Below are positions 9,862-21,085 of a DNA stretch of 64,000 nt, in pieces (within the stretch, counting starts at the first letter, position 1; each line of letters starts with the position of its first letter). Source of the stretch: an uncultured Pelagibacteraceae bacterium (lineage in GTDB: Bacteria > Pseudomonadota > Alphaproteobacteria > Pelagibacterales > Pelagibacteraceae); contig CACHIV010000003.1 in NCBI GenBank assembly GCA_902579985.1, positions 51,194-115,193 of the forward strand, written 5' to 3'. The position numbers and the translations under genes are program-made. A model generated the notes under the pieces. That model searched no databases and was not told the DNA's origin. It was given only the letters and a program-made list of their open reading frames with translations.

Positions 9862-10770
9862 CTATTTATATTCTTTTTGAAAAATGTATTTTTTTCCAGA
9901 TTGTTTAGCTTTATATATCTGACTTTGTCTCATTCTAAAACGTGATTTTTGAGTTTCTGTTATTTTGTCATAACAATTAGGGCAAGAAACACCTTCCTCG
10001 TACTTCTTCGATCTTTTATCTTTTATAGATATGGGCATTCTACATCCGCTACACATAGAATAAGAACCTAATTTTAATCCATGTTTAAGACTAATTCTGT
10101 TATCAAAAACAAAACACTCCCCTTTCCATAAACTTTCTTTTTTTTTTATCTTTTTGAGGTAATTTAAGATACCTCCATTTAGTTGATAGATATTTTTAAA
10201 TCCTTTGTTTTTTAAGTATACTGAAGTTTTTTCACAGCGTATTCCGCCAGTACAAAACATTGCTACGGATTTATTTTTATTGAGTTTATTTAGATATTTA
10301 GGAAAATCCCTAAAATTATTTACATTTGGATTTACTGATTTTTTAAAAGTTCCAATCTTATATTCAAAAGGTTTTCTAGTATCAATTATATGAGTATTTT
10401 TATTTTTAATAAGCTTATTCCATTCTTTTGGTTCTAAATGAGCTTTCGTATTTCTTTCTTTAGAATTTATAGTTAAATTCATTGGAACAATTTCATTTTT
10501 AATCTTAACTTTAGATTTGTGAAATGGCTGAAATTTAGATTTAGATTCATTGCTACTGTCAAATTGTTTAAATGAAAATAAAGATTTTAATTTTTTTGTC
10601 GTTTTATCAATATCTTTTAAACGGCCAGAAATAGTTCCATTTAATCCTTCTTTAGCAATAATTATAGTCCCTCTTATATTGATTAAGTTTAAAAACTTTT
10701 GTAAAAAATATTTATTTTTTTTTAAAGATTTAATCTTTATAAATTTATAAAAACCTAAAACTTTAAACAT
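9862..10770 (-). CDS. trhO: tRNA uridine(34) hydroxylase / rhodanese-related sulfurtransferase
   Basis: 'AKEGLNGTISG', rhodanese 'FCTGGIRCEKTSVYLKNKGFKNIYQLNGGILNY'. Confidence 0.88.
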   Translation of the reverse strand: MFKVLGFYKFIKIKSLKKNKYFLQKFLNLINIRGTIIIAKEGLNGTISGRLKDIDKTTKKLKSLFSFKQFDSSNESKSKFQPFHKSKVKIKNEIVPMNLTINSKERNTKAHLEPKEWNKLIKNKNTHIIDTRKPFEYKIGTFKKSVNPNVNNFRDFPKYLNKLNKNKSVAMFCTGGIRCEKTSVYLKNKGFKNIYQLNGGILNYLKKIKKKESLWKGECFVFDNRISLKHGLKLGSYSMCSGCRMPISIKDKRSKKYEEGVSCPNCYDKITETQKSRFRMRQSQIYKAKQSGKKYIFQKEYK

Positions 10771-11420
10771 TATAAAACCCTACAAACAGTCATTCCATCA
10801 CCTAATGGAATAATGATTTGCTCTACTCTTTTATCTTCAGATAAAAACTTATTAAATTTTCTAATATTTATAGTAAATTTATCATTATTTTTTTCATCAG
10901 CGACTTCACCATGCCATAAAACATTATCAATAATAATTAACCCACCTTTATTTAAAAGCTCTAAAGAATTTTCATAATATTTCTTATAATTCATTTTATC
11001 AGCATCAATAAATACCATATCAAATTTATTATTTTTTAATTCTTTCAAACTTTCAAAAGCTGGTTTAATTATTGTTTTAATTTTATGCTCTTGATTAGCT
11101 TTTTTGAAAAAATCTAATGCTATTTTGTTTGTCTCTTCATTTTTATCCAGAGCAATTAGTTTTCCATCATCAGGTAATGCAAGTGAAATTGAGAGAGCAC
11201 TAAGTCCTGTAAAAGTTCCAATTTCAAGAACATTTTTGATATTTGAAACTTTTATAATTAGATGAAGAAAATGACATTGAGTAGGATCAATCTGCATTCT
11301 TTTGATGTCACCTAGAGTTTTATTGTAATTAATTATCTCTTTTTGAATTGGATGCAAATTTAAACTAAAATCATTAATATAATTTTGCAACTTTTCGGTA
11401 ATATCAAGGTTTGCACCCAT
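10770..11420 (-). CDS. O-methyltransferase (caffeoyl-CoA OMT-like)
   Basis: 'VLEIGTFTGLSALSISLALP', 'DMVFIDADKMNYKKYYE', 'GGLIIIDNVLWHG'. Confidence 0.88.
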   Translation of the reverse strand: MGANLDITEKLQNYINDFSLNLHPIQKEIINYNKTLGDIKRMQIDPTQCHFLHLIIKVSNIKNVLEIGTFTGLSALSISLALPDDGKLIALDKNEETNKIALDFFKKANQEHKIKTIIKPAFESLKELKNNKFDMVFIDADKMNYKKYYENSLELLNKGGLIIIDNVLWHGEVADEKNNDKFTINIRKFNKFLSEDKRVEQIIIPLGDGMTVCRVL

Positions 11421-11421
11421 T

Positions 11422-12900
11422 CTATTGAAGTTTTTTCTTTAATATCTCATTTATAAGTTGAGGATTAGCTTTACCTCCAGAGGCTTTCATTGCTTGCCCA
11501 ACAAAAAAACCAAATAATTTTTCTTTACCTTGCTTATATTCAATAGCTTTTTCTCTATTATCATTAATTATTTTATCTATTAAAGACTCTATAGCTTTTG
11601 GATCACTTTGTTGTTTTAATCCTTTTTCTTCAACAATTTTTTGAGGATCTTTATCCCCATCCAACATTAATTCAAATACAGTCTTTGCTATTTTTCCTGA
11701 AATTGTTCCATTCTTAATTAAGTTAACTAGTATGGCTAAATTCTTTGCGCTTACAGGACTTTGAGAGATTTCTAGGTTTTTATTATTTAAAACTGCAAAT
11801 AATTCACCTGTAATCCAGTTAACAGCTAATTTAATATCTTTGTTCTTACCCATCTTAGCTACAACTTCTTCAAAATATTTTGCTATATCAATATCTGAAA
11901 CTAAGATTGTCGCCTCATATTGCGACAGCTTAAATTCATCAATAAATCTTTTCTTTTTATCATCTGGTAATTCTGGAACATTATTCTTAAGATCATTAAT
12001 GAATTCATCAGAAACCTCTAAAGGTAATAAATCAGGATCTGGAAAATATCGATAATCGTGAGCATCTTCTTTTGATCTCATTGATCTTGTTTCATTTTTT
12101 TTAGTATCAAATAATCTTGTCTCTTGATCAATAGATTTACCTTCTTCGATTAAATCAACTTGTCTATTTGCTTCATATTCAATAGCCATTTGCATAAATT
12201 TGATAGAATTTACATTTTTAATTTCACATCTTGTTCCAAAATCTTTTGAACCTTTTGATCTAACAGAAACATTGACATCTGCCCTTAATGATCCCTCCTG
12301 CATATTTCCATCACATGTACCTAGGTATCGCATAATTGATCTTAATTTTTTTATATATGCACTAACTTCATCTGGTGACCGAAGGTCCGGTTTGCTTACA
12401 ATTTCCATCAAAGCTACACCTGATCTATTTAAATCTACAAATGTATTTTGTGGATCAAGATCGTGAATACTTTTTCCTGCATCTTGTTCTAAATGCAATC
12501 TCTCTATACCTACTTCTTTTTGTCCACTTGGCATATCTAAAATTACTTTACCCTCACCTATTATAGGATATTTAAATTGTGAAATCTGATATCCTTGAGG
12601 TAAATCCGCGTAAAAATAATTTTTTCTATCAAATACTGAACGTTTATTAATTTTTGCATTAAGGCCTATTCCAGTCTTAATTGCTTGTTTAACACAAAAT
12701 TCATTTATCACAGGTAACATTCCTGGAAATGCTGCATCAACTAAACTTACTTGTGTATTTGGTTCAGCTCCAAATTTAGTTGATGAGCTAGAAAATAACT
12801 TTGATTCAGATAATATTTGTGCATGAACTTCTAAACCAATTACAACTTCATATTGATTATCTTTTCTATTAATTAAGTATTCTAAATCTTTTTTGCTCAC
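11422..12900 (-). CDS. gatB: Asp/Glu-tRNA amidotransferase subunit B
   Basis: '[24 protein letters not shown]', '[14 protein letters not shown]'. Confidence 0.97.
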   Translation of the reverse strand: MSKKDLEYLINRKDNQYEVVIGLEVHAQILSESKLFSSSSTKFGAEPNTQVSLVDAAFPGMLPVINEFCVKQAIKTGIGLNAKINKRSVFDRKNYFYADLPQGYQISQFKYPIIGEGKVILDMPSGQKEVGIERLHLEQDAGKSIHDLDPQNTFVDLNRSGVALMEIVSKPDLRSPDEVSAYIKKLRSIMRYLGTCDGNMQEGSLRADVNVSVRSKGSKDFGTRCEIKNVNSIKFMQMAIEYEANRQVDLIEEGKSIDQETRLFDTKKNETRSMRSKEDAHDYRYFPDPDLLPLEVSDEFINDLKNNVPELPDDKKKRFIDEFKLSQYEATILVSDIDIAKYFEEVVAKMGKNKDIKLAVNWITGELFAVLNNKNLEISQSPVSAKNLAILVNLIKNGTISGKIAKTVFELMLDGDKDPQKIVEEKGLKQQSDPKAIESLIDKIINDNREKAIEYKQGKEKLFGFFVGQAMKASGGKANPQLINEILKKKLQ

Positions 12901-14354
12901 TTAATCCACCAGTCAGTAATTTTGTTTTTAAAATTTATCTTCTCTTCCATTGCATATGCTATATTCAATATATTTTGTTCATCAAAAGCTTTACCAATAA
13001 TTTGTAGACCTAAAGGATAACCTTTTGAGTCATGACCTGCTGGGATTGAAATTCCTGGAAGTCCTGCAAGATTAACTGGCACTGTAAATATATCATTAAG
13101 ATACATAGAAACTGGATCGTTTGTTTTTTCACCTATTTTAAATGCTGAGCTTGGTGTAGATGGAGTTAAAATTGCATCAACTTTTTTATAAACCTCATCG
13201 AAATCATTTTTAATCAGTTTTCTTACTTTTTGTGCTTTGAGATAATACGCATCATAATAACCTGATGATAATACATAAGTTCCAATCATAATTCTTCTTT
13301 GTACTTCTGCACCAAAACCTTCAGATCTAGTTTTTTCGTACATATCGATTAAGTTTTCACCCTTAGCTCTAAATCCATACTTAACACCATCATATCTTGC
13401 TAAGTTTGAAGAAGCTTCAGCAGGAGCTACAATATAATAAGTTGGTAAAGCGTAGCTTGTATGTGGAAGAGAAATATCGATTGTTTCGGCACCACAGTCT
13501 TTCACATATTGGATTCCCTTTTGCCAAAGATCCTCTATCTCTTTTGACATCCCATCAACTCTATATTCTTTAGGAATTCCAATTTTTTTTCCTTTTATGT
13601 TGTTAGTAAGTTCTTTGCTATATTTATTTCTTTTAAAATCTATTGATGTAGAGTCTTTTGTATCATAAGAACTAATTACTTCTTGTAACAAAGCACAATC
13701 CTTCACATTTTGAGCCATCGGTCCCGCTTGATCCAATGATGAAGCGAATGCAACAATTCCATAACGTGAACAACTTCCATATGTTGGTTTTAAACCGACT
13801 GTTCCTGTAAATGAAGCTGGTTGTCTAATTGATCCACCAGTATCTGTTCCAATTGTAATTGGTGTTAATTGTCCAGCGACTGCTGAAGCAGATCCACCAG
13901 ATGAACCACCTGGAACTAAATCTTTATTAATTGGATTTTGCACATTGCCAAAAAAACTAGTTTCATTTGATGAGCCCATAGCGAATTCATCGCAATTTAA
14001 TTTACCGAGAAGAATTGCACCCTCATTCCAAATATTTTCAGTTACTGTTGACTCGTAAGTTGGTACAAAATTATTTAAAATTTTACTACCAGCAGTTGTT
14101 TTAATATTTTTTGTACAAAATAAATCTTTTACTGCTATTGGAATACCAGGTAATTTTAAATCCAAATTAGGTTTTTGATCAAATTTTTTTGCTTTATCTA
14201 AAGCTGATGTGAAGTCATCTGTAATATAAGCATTTAGTTCTTTAGACTTTTCAGATCTTTCAATAAATGCCTTAGTTATGTCCGTTGAAGAAAGTTTTTT
14301 AATTTTAATATTTTCAACTAGTTCTGTTAAAGATTGTTTTGTTATATCTGACAT
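12897..14354 (-). CDS. gatA: Asp/Glu-tRNA amidotransferase subunit A
   Basis: Amidase signature '[34 protein letters not shown]'. Confidence 0.97.
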   Translation of the reverse strand: MSDITKQSLTELVENIKIKKLSSTDITKAFIERSEKSKELNAYITDDFTSALDKAKKFDQKPNLDLKLPGIPIAVKDLFCTKNIKTTAGSKILNNFVPTYESTVTENIWNEGAILLGKLNCDEFAMGSSNETSFFGNVQNPINKDLVPGGSSGGSASAVAGQLTPITIGTDTGGSIRQPASFTGTVGLKPTYGSCSRYGIVAFASSLDQAGPMAQNVKDCALLQEVISSYDTKDSTSIDFKRNKYSKELTNNIKGKKIGIPKEYRVDGMSKEIEDLWQKGIQYVKDCGAETIDISLPHTSYALPTYYIVAPAEASSNLARYDGVKYGFRAKGENLIDMYEKTRSEGFGAEVQRRIMIGTYVLSSGYYDAYYLKAQKVRKLIKNDFDEVYKKVDAILTPSTPSSAFKIGEKTNDPVSMYLNDIFTVPVNLAGLPGISIPAGHDSKGYPLGLQIIGKAFDEQNILNIAYAMEEKINFKNKITDWWIK

Positions 14355-14641
14355 TATTCAATTACCTTTGGTACAACAAAATAATCTTCATTATCTTGAG
14401 GAGAATTTTTAATAATTTGTTCCCTGATATTTTTACTTTTTACTTCATCAGACCTTAATTTTAGAGTTGTTTCGGCAATAGAAGTTAAAGGTTTAACTTT
14501 GTCTGTTTTTAATTCATTAAGTTTTTCAATAAAATCAAAAATTGAATTTAAATCACTAGCTAATTTTTCAGCCTTTCTTTCATCAACTGAAATTCTTGAT
14601 AATTTAGAGATATGTTTTATTGTTTTAAGATCTATACTCAT
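14354..14641 (-). CDS. gatC: Asp/Glu-tRNA amidotransferase subunit C
   Basis: Upstream of gatA; GatC-like 'IKHISKLSRISVDE'. Confidence 0.93.
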   Translation of the reverse strand: MSIDLKTIKHISKLSRISVDERKAEKLASDLNSIFDFIEKLNELKTDKVKPLTSIAETTLKLRSDEVKSKNIREQIIKNSPQDNEDYFVVPKVIE

Positions 14642-14691
14642 ATGCTATTTTAATATGACGCAAACTACCATTTAAGCTTAAAATATACAAT

Positions 14692-15147
14692 ATGATCACT
14701 TTAGAAGAATTTAAAAAAAAATACTCAGATAAGTGTAGATTGATAGGTCTAGACCTTGGTTCTAAAAGAATCGGGGTCTCAATTTGTGATGAAAAACAAT
14801 TAATTGCTACTCCTTTAAAAACAATTATTAAAAATTCCCAAGAAGAGTTGATTAAAAAGCTTAAGGAGATTATTAATGAAAATAATATTAAGGGAATAAT
14901 TATTGGAAATCCTCTAAATATGGATGGCTCATTTGGCCGATCCGCACAATCTATTAAAGATTCAGCTCAAAACATTGAAAAAAACATCAATATTCCAATT
15001 TGTCTATGGGATGAGAGGTTATCAACAGTTGGAGCTTTTAATTTATCCAGTCAATTAGATATCAATGTTAGTAAAAGAGAAAAGAAAATCGATGAAAATG
15101 CTGCTGCTTTTATATTGCAGGGAGCAATAGATTTTTTAAATAATTAA
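14692..15147 (+). CDS. ruvX: RuvX/YqgF Holliday-junction resolvase-like protein
   Basis: 'LIGLDLGSKRIGVSICDE', 'IPICLWDERLST'. Confidence 0.92.
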   Translation: MITLEEFKKKYSDKCRLIGLDLGSKRIGVSICDEKQLIATPLKTIIKNSQEELIKKLKEIINENNIKGIIIGNPLNMDGSFGRSAQSIKDSAQNIEKNINIPICLWDERLSTVGAFNLSSQLDINVSKREKKIDENAAAFILQGAIDFLNN

Positions 15148-15150
15148 TAC

Positions 15151-15179
15151 TTGCTATTGTAGTGGTTTATAGCTATAGA
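15151..15179 (+). promoter_or_regulatory. Putative pyrB promoter (TTGCTA-N17-TATAGA)
   Basis: -35 15151-15156 and -10 15174-15179, about 10 nt before the ATG at 15190. Confidence 0.4.
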
Positions 15180-15189
15180 GTTGGTTTTA

Positions 15190-16131
15190 ATGGCAATTAA
15201 AACTAATAAAGCTATTAAAATTTCCCAAAAACATTTGTTAGGTATTCAAGATTTATCAATTAATGATGTTAATTTAATTCTTGATGAAGCGCATAGATTT
15301 ATAAAAGTTAATCAAAGTAAAAATAAAAAAAATGATGTTTTGAGAGGAAAAACTCAAATCAATCTATTCTTTGAGCCATCTACAAGAACACAAAGTTCAT
15401 TTGAATTAGCTGGCAAAAGACTTGGGGCAGATGTTATGTCAATGAACATCAGTAATTCTGCAATCAAAAAAGGTGAAACATTAATAGATACAGCTATGAC
15501 TTTAAATGCAATGCATCCTGATATTATTGTAGTTAGACACCAAGACTCAGGAGCATGCAACTTGCTGTCTCAAAAAGTTAATTGTGCTGTTTTAAATGCT
15601 GGTGATGGCAGAAGAGAACACCCGACTCAAGCTTTATTAGATGCTTTAACTATCTTAACACGCAAAGATAAAATTGAGGGTTTAAAAATTGCAATATGTG
15701 GAGATATACTTCATTCAAGAGTAGCCAGATCAAACATTTATTTATTAAATATGTTGGGAGCTGAAGTAAATATAATTGCTCCAACAAATCTTATGCCAAA
15801 TGAAATTGAAAAATTTGGTGTTAACACTTTTACCGATATGAAAAAAGGTTTAAAAGACTGTGATATTGTAATGATGTTAAGATTACAAAATGAAAGAATG
15901 GCAAGTTCATATCTTTCATCAAATAGAGAATATTATGAATATTATGGATTAACACCTGACAAATTAGAACATGCTAAATCTGATGCATTAATAATGCATC
16001 CTGGTCCAATGAACAGAGGCATAGAAATAGATACAATGCTAGCGGATGATATAAATAAAAGTGTTATAAAAGAACAAGTTGAGTTAGGTGTGGCTGTAAG
16101 AATGGCGTGCTTAAAAATATTTTGTACATAA
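15190..16131 (+). CDS. pyrB: Aspartate carbamoyltransferase catalytic subunit
   Basis: '[25 protein letters not shown]', 'MHPGPMNRG'. Internal ATG at 15190 preferred over the TTG at 15181. Confidence 0.95.
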   Translation: MAIKTNKAIKISQKHLLGIQDLSINDVNLILDEAHRFIKVNQSKNKKNDVLRGKTQINLFFEPSTRTQSSFELAGKRLGADVMSMNISNSAIKKGETLIDTAMTLNAMHPDIIVVRHQDSGACNLLSQKVNCAVLNAGDGRREHPTQALLDALTILTRKDKIEGLKIAICGDILHSRVARSNIYLLNMLGAEVNIIAPTNLMPNEIEKFGVNTFTDMKKGLKDCDIVMMLRLQNERMASSYLSSNREYYEYYGLTPDKLEHAKSDALIMHPGPMNRGIEIDTMLADDINKSVIKEQVELGVAVRMACLKIFCT

Positions 16132-17418
16132 ATGAAAAAACAATATTTTATAAATGCAAATATAGTAGACCCTCATAATTCAATAAATGAAATTGGAGGG
16201 TTGATAATAAGCGAAGATGGTAAAATAGAAGCCATAGGAAAAAAGGTAAATACCAATAATCTACCAAGTAGAGAAAAAACAACTGACTTAAAAGGAAAAC
16301 ATGTTTTTCCAGGATTAGTAGACATGAGAGTTTTTGTTGGTGAACCCGGATATGAATATAAAGAGAATTTTAGAACCTTAAGTAATGCCGCTTTATCTGG
16401 AGGAGTTACTTCTGTAGTTACAATGCCTAATACAGATCCAATAATAGACAATGTATCTATAGTTGATTTTTTAAAAAGAAGAGGAAGAGATAAATCAAAA
16501 ATAAATATATTCCCATGTGCCTCTCTTACAAAAAATGTTGAAGGTACAAACATGACAGAATTCGGCCTTTTACAAAATAAAGGAATAATCGCTTTCACGG
16601 ATGGAATAAAAACAATTCAAAATCCTAGATTAATGTCAAGAATAATGAATTCAGCAAAAGATTTAGGTTGTTTAATAATGCAACACGCTGAGGATTATGA
16701 GCTGGCGAAAAATGGTATGATAAATTCTGGTATCATTGCTTCTAAATTAGGATTATCTGGTATCCCAGAAATTGCTGAAAGAATTTTAATTGAAAGAGAT
16801 CTGACATTACTAGAAAAAGTTAAATGCAGATATCATATATCTCAGATATCATCACAAAAATCAATCGAGGTAATAAAATATAGAAAAGAAATTGTTAAAT
16901 TTACTTCTGGAGTTTCTATTAATAATCTTTCTTTGAATGAAAATGATATAGGAGATTTTAGAACCTTTTTGAAACTATCTCCCCCTTTAAGAAGAGAGGA
17001 GGATAGATTAGCTTTAGTTCAAGGATTAAAAGATGGATTAGTCGATGTCATTGTTTCGGATCACAAACCTGAAGATGAGGAGTCAAAAAGATTAACATTT
17101 GCACAAGCTGCTACTGGTGCTTCAGGAATTGAAACACTATTATCTCTTAGTTTAGAATTATATCACAATGAGTCACTTAAACTAGAAACAATAGTCAAAG
17201 CACTAACTTCTAATCCAGCAAAAATACTTAAAATAAATAAAGGAAATTTATCTGTAGGAAATGATGCGGATATGTGTTTTGTTGATATAGATAAACCATG
17301 GATTGTAAAAAAAGAAAAATTAATTTCAAAATCAAAAAATACCTCTATTGAAGATAGAAAACTTCAAGGAAAAGTAACAAATACATTTGTAAAAGGTAAA
17401 GAATTATTTAAGCTGTAG
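16132..17418 (+). CDS. pyrC: Dihydroorotase-like protein
   Basis: 'HVFPGLVDMRVFVGEPG', 'DVIVSDHKPEDEE'. The first metal motif reads DMRVFVG rather than canonical DxHxH. Confidence 0.88.
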   Translation: MKKQYFINANIVDPHNSINEIGGLIISEDGKIEAIGKKVNTNNLPSREKTTDLKGKHVFPGLVDMRVFVGEPGYEYKENFRTLSNAALSGGVTSVVTMPNTDPIIDNVSIVDFLKRRGRDKSKINIFPCASLTKNVEGTNMTEFGLLQNKGIIAFTDGIKTIQNPRLMSRIMNSAKDLGCLIMQHAEDYELAKNGMINSGIIASKLGLSGIPEIAERILIERDLTLLEKVKCRYHISQISSQKSIEVIKYRKEIVKFTSGVSINNLSLNENDIGDFRTFLKLSPPLRREEDRLALVQGLKDGLVDVIVSDHKPEDEESKRLTFAQAATGASGIETLLSLSLELYHNESLKLETIVKALTSNPAKILKINKGNLSVGNDADMCFVDIDKPWIVKKEKLISKSKNTSIEDRKLQGKVTNTFVKGKELFKL

Positions 17419-17419
17419 T

Positions 17420-17998
17420 ATGGATATTTTTTTGATAGGTACAATTTCTTACCTAATGGGCTCCATTCCATTTGGATTTATACTAATTAAATTATTCTTA
17501 AAAAAAGATATTAGAGAAATTGGCTCTGGTAACATTGGGGCAACTAACGTCCTTAGAACTGGAAATAAAAGTATTGGCTACTTAACATTAATTCTAGATA
17601 TCTTAAAAGCTATAACTCCAGTTATCTATGTAAAAATTTTTTATCAAGATTTTTTATATATTGCTTCATTATGTGCATTCTTGGGTCATGTATTTCCAAT
17701 TTGGCTCAAATTTAAAGGTGGAAAAGGTGTTGCTACTTATGTTGGAATTTTATTTGCTATTAATATCTATTTTGGAATCATTTTTGCAATTACTTGGTTT
17801 ATAACTTTTTTCATTTCAAAATTTTCATCTCTTTCTTCTTTAATAGGTGCTGCTTCTATACCGATTTATTTATTAATTTTAACTCAATTCGATCAGGTAA
17901 TTTTTTTCATAATTATGTTTGTCTTAATATTTTTCACTCATAGAGAAAATATTAAAAGATTGAAAAATAAAGAAGAAACTAAGACAAAAATTTATTAA
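17420..17998 (+). CDS. plsY: Glycerol-3-phosphate acyltransferase
   Basis: 'YLMGSIPFGFI', 'GSGNIGATNVLRTGNK', 'FKGGKGVATYVG'. Confidence 0.95.
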   Translation: MDIFLIGTISYLMGSIPFGFILIKLFLKKDIREIGSGNIGATNVLRTGNKSIGYLTLILDILKAITPVIYVKIFYQDFLYIASLCAFLGHVFPIWLKFKGGKGVATYVGILFAINIYFGIIFAITWFITFFISKFSSLSSLIGAASIPIYLLILTQFDQVIFFIIMFVLIFFTHRENIKRLKNKEETKTKIY

Positions 17999-17999
17999 A

Positions 18000-18027
18000 T
18001 TGACTATCTAAGTCTTTTAAGTAGTTT
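18000..18027 (+). promoter_or_regulatory. Putative topA promoter (TTGACT-N16-TAGTTT)
   Basis: -35 18000-18005 and -10 18022-18027, 7 nt before the ATG at 18035. Confidence 0.35.
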
Positions 18028-18034
18028 GTAGCTT

Positions 18035-20620
18035 ATGAATTTAGTCATTGTAGAAAGTCCTGCTAAAGCTAAAACTATAAATAAATACTTAGGTAATGAC
18101 TATAAAGTTTTAGCAAGTTATGGCCATATTAGAGACTTACCATCAAAAAACGGCTCTGTTGATCCAGAGCAAGACTTTAAAATGGAGTGGGAAATAGACA
18201 GTTTTTCAAAAAAATATCTTAAAGAAATTACAGATGCAGCTAAAGACTCAGCTAAGATTATACTGGCTACTGACCCTGATCGTGAAGGTGAGGCTATTGC
18301 TTGGCATGTAAAAGAATATTTAAATGAAAAAAAACTTTTAAAAGATAAAGAAATTGAACGAGTTGTATTTAATGAAATAACTAAAAAAGCTGTTATCCAT
18401 GGAATTGAAAACCCTAGACAAATTGAACCATTATTAGTTGATGCATACATGGCAAGAAGAGCTTTAGATTACTTGGTTGGTTTTAATATTTCACCAATTC
18501 TCTGGACAAAGTTGCCAGGATCAAAATCTGCCGGAAGAGTCCAGTCAGTAGCTTTAAAACTTATTACAGAAAGAGAACATGAAATTGAGTCATTTAAACC
18601 TGAGGAATTTTGGACTTTAAATATTACTTTTGCAGATCAAAAAAAACAAAATATTACTGCAAATATCAGTCAATTAAATAATAATAAGATTGAAAAACTT
18701 TCATTTAAAAACAAAGATGAGATTAATAAAGCTATATCAAGTATCAAAGAAAAAAAATTTAATATAACTGATATATCAAGCAAAGTAATTAATCGTAATC
18801 CATCTGGCCCCTTCACTACATCTACCCTTCAACAAACAGCTTCAAGTAGATTGGGTTTTGGAGCATCGAGAACAATGCAAATTGCACAAAAACTATATCA
18901 GGGTATAGAGATAGAAGGTGAAACAATTGGTTTGATTACTTATATGAGAACTGATGGAACTAATTTATCTAAAGATGCTGTGTCAACTTTCAGAAATTAT
19001 ATCCAAAAAGAAATTGGAAGTGAATATTTACCTAAAGATGCTTTAAATTATTCTGGTAAAAAAGCTAAAAATGCTCAAGAAGCTCATGAGGCAATTAGAC
19101 CCACAGATATTATTAGAACTCCTCAAAATGTTAAAAAATATTTAAGTACAGATCAAAATAAACTTTATGACCTTATTTGGAGTAGAGCTTTGTCTTCTCA
19201 AATGGAATCTGCTAAGTTTGATAGAAATACTATTACAATAACTTCTGATAATAATGATACCATTTGTAAAGCTAGTGGATCAGTTATTAAATTTGATGGA
19301 TTTTTAAAAATTTATAATAATCAAAGTAAAGATGATGATGAAAGTATTTTACCGGTTGTGTCTAAGGGAGCTGTTAATATTGAGGCTTTATTAGATGAAC
19401 AGCATTTTACACAACCACCACCAAGATATTCAGAAGCTAGTTTAGTTAAAAAACTCGAGGAACTTGGTATTGGAAGACCTTCTACTTATGCAAGTATAAT
19501 TTCTACTATCACTAATAGAGGATATGCAGAAATATTGAATAAAAGGTTTTTTCCTACTGATAGAGGTAAATTAATTTCTGCCTTTTTGGAAAAATTATTT
19601 TCAAAATATGTAGATTATAATTTTACAGCAGGGTTAGAAGATCAACTTGATGAAATTACCACTGGCAAAGAAAGTTGGATTAAAGTTTTAGAGCTTTTTT
19701 GGAAAGATTTTTATAACAATGTTTCAAAAGTTAAAGAAAAAAGAACAAGAGAAGTCTTAGATTTGTTAAATGACAGTTTGGGGGATCTAATTTTTGATAA
19801 AGATAGAGAAGGAAATATAGTTAGAAAATGCCAATTATGTAGTTCTGGAACATTAAGCTTAAAAAATAGCTTCAGAGGTGGTGCTTTTATAGGATGTTCA
19901 AATTATCCAGAATGCAAATTTACAAGACCATTATCAAAAGCAAAAGCCGCGGCTCAAGCACAATTAGCTGAACCAAAGTTTATTGGAAAACATGAAAACG
20001 GAAATGATATATATTTAAAAAATGGAAGATTTGGTCCCTACCTCCAATACGAAAAAATCCCTAGTGATATTGAGATTGAAAAAACCACTAACAAAAAGAA
20101 AAAAAATAAAAAATCTAAATCAAATATTAATGAACTTTTAAAAAATGTTTCAATACCTAAAGGGTTAGAATTAAAAACTATTGATTTAGAAAAAGCTCAA
20201 TTTTTATGCTCGTTACCTAAATCTTTAGGAATAAACCCAGATAATCAAAAAGAAATTACACTAAATGTAGGAAGGTTTGGTCCATACCTAAAATGTGAAA
20301 ATAAATCTGCAAGAATAGAAAATGTAGAAGATATATTTTCTATAGGTTTAAATAGAGCAATTGCACTAATAGCAGAAGCTAAACCTGGTCGAATATCTTC
20401 ATCAATGATAAAAAATTTAGGAGAACATCCAGACGATAAAAAACCAGTCAGAATTATGAAAGGACAGTATGGACCTTACATTAAGTATAAATCTCTAAAT
20501 GCAACGATACCAGAGGAAAAAGATCCAACAGAAATAACAATGGAAGAAGCTTTAATTCTTATTGAGAAACGAAAAGAATACGATAAAAATAAAAAATCAA
20601 AAAAAAGGAAATCAAAATGA
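18035..20620 (+). CDS. topA: DNA topoisomerase I
   Basis: 'NLVIVESPAKAKTINKYLG', 'GLITYMRTDGTNLS', C-terminal zinc and repeat domains. Confidence 0.97.
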   Translation: MNLVIVESPAKAKTINKYLGNDYKVLASYGHIRDLPSKNGSVDPEQDFKMEWEIDSFSKKYLKEITDAAKDSAKIILATDPDREGEAIAWHVKEYLNEKKLLKDKEIERVVFNEITKKAVIHGIENPRQIEPLLVDAYMARRALDYLVGFNISPILWTKLPGSKSAGRVQSVALKLITEREHEIESFKPEEFWTLNITFADQKKQNITANISQLNNNKIEKLSFKNKDEINKAISSIKEKKFNITDISSKVINRNPSGPFTTSTLQQTASSRLGFGASRTMQIAQKLYQGIEIEGETIGLITYMRTDGTNLSKDAVSTFRNYIQKEIGSEYLPKDALNYSGKKAKNAQEAHEAIRPTDIIRTPQNVKKYLSTDQNKLYDLIWSRALSSQMESAKFDRNTITITSDNNDTICKASGSVIKFDGFLKIYNNQSKDDDESILPVVSKGAVNIEALLDEQHFTQPPPRYSEASLVKKLEELGIGRPSTYASIISTITNRGYAEILNKRFFPTDRGKLISAFLEKLFSKYVDYNFTAGLEDQLDEITTGKESWIKVLELFWKDFYNNVSKVKEKRTREVLDLLNDSLGDLIFDKDREGNIVRKCQLCSSGTLSLKNSFRGGAFIGCSNYPECKFTRPLSKAKAAAQAQLAEPKFIGKHENGNDIYLKNGRFGPYLQYEKIPSDIEIEKTTNKKKKNKKSKSNINELLKNVSIPKGLELKTIDLEKAQFLCSLPKSLGINPDNQKEITLNVGRFGPYLKCENKSARIENVEDIFSIGLNRAIALIAEAKPGRISSSMIKNLGEHPDDKKPVRIMKGQYGPYIKYKSLNATIPEEKDPTEITMEEALILIEKRKEYDKNKKSKKRKSK

Positions 20621-21078
20621 ATTATGAAAATAATTTAAAAAAACATAATATAAAATTACCTGAGGCGAAAGCTCCAGTTGGAAATTATGTTGCAACCAAA
20701 ATTATTGGTAAAATGTTATTTATATCAGGCCAAATTTCAATAAATGAAAATGGTGAATTAATAAAAGGTAAAGTTGGAAAAGATTTAGATACTGAAGCGG
20801 GATATAATGCAGCGAAAAGATGTGCATTAAGTATTGTTGCTCAGGTAAAAAAAGCTTGCAACAATGATTTATCAAAAATTAAATCATGTATTAAATTAAC
20901 TGGATTTGTTAATTCAACTGATGATTTTATAGATCAACCAAAGGTAATTAATGGTGCATCTGATTTAATAGCGTCTATATTTGGAGATGCTGGAATGCAC
21001 ACAAGAGCAGCTGTGAGTACGAATAGTCTTCCATTGGGAGTTTCTGTTGAAGTTGATGCAATTTTTGAATTAAATTAA
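20617..21078 (+). CDS. RidA family protein
   Basis: 'KMLFISGQISINENGELIKGKVGKDLDTEAGYNAAKRCALSIVAQVK', 'HTRAAVSTNSLPLGVSVEVDA'. Confidence 0.85.
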   Translation: MNYENNLKKHNIKLPEAKAPVGNYVATKIIGKMLFISGQISINENGELIKGKVGKDLDTEAGYNAAKRCALSIVAQVKKACNNDLSKIKSCIKLTGFVNSTDDFIDQPKVINGASDLIASIFGDAGMHTRAAVSTNSLPLGVSVEVDAIFELN

Positions 21079-21085
21079 ATATCAG

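Noticed and set aside
14671-14682. Palindrome TTTAAGCTTAAA between gatC and ruvX
   Set aside because: Short and AT-rich; no second copy or other support for an operator.
16173-16598. 141-aa antisense ORF within pyrC
   Set aside because: Lies fully antisense to a well-supported CDS, no recognisable domain; typical shadow ORF.
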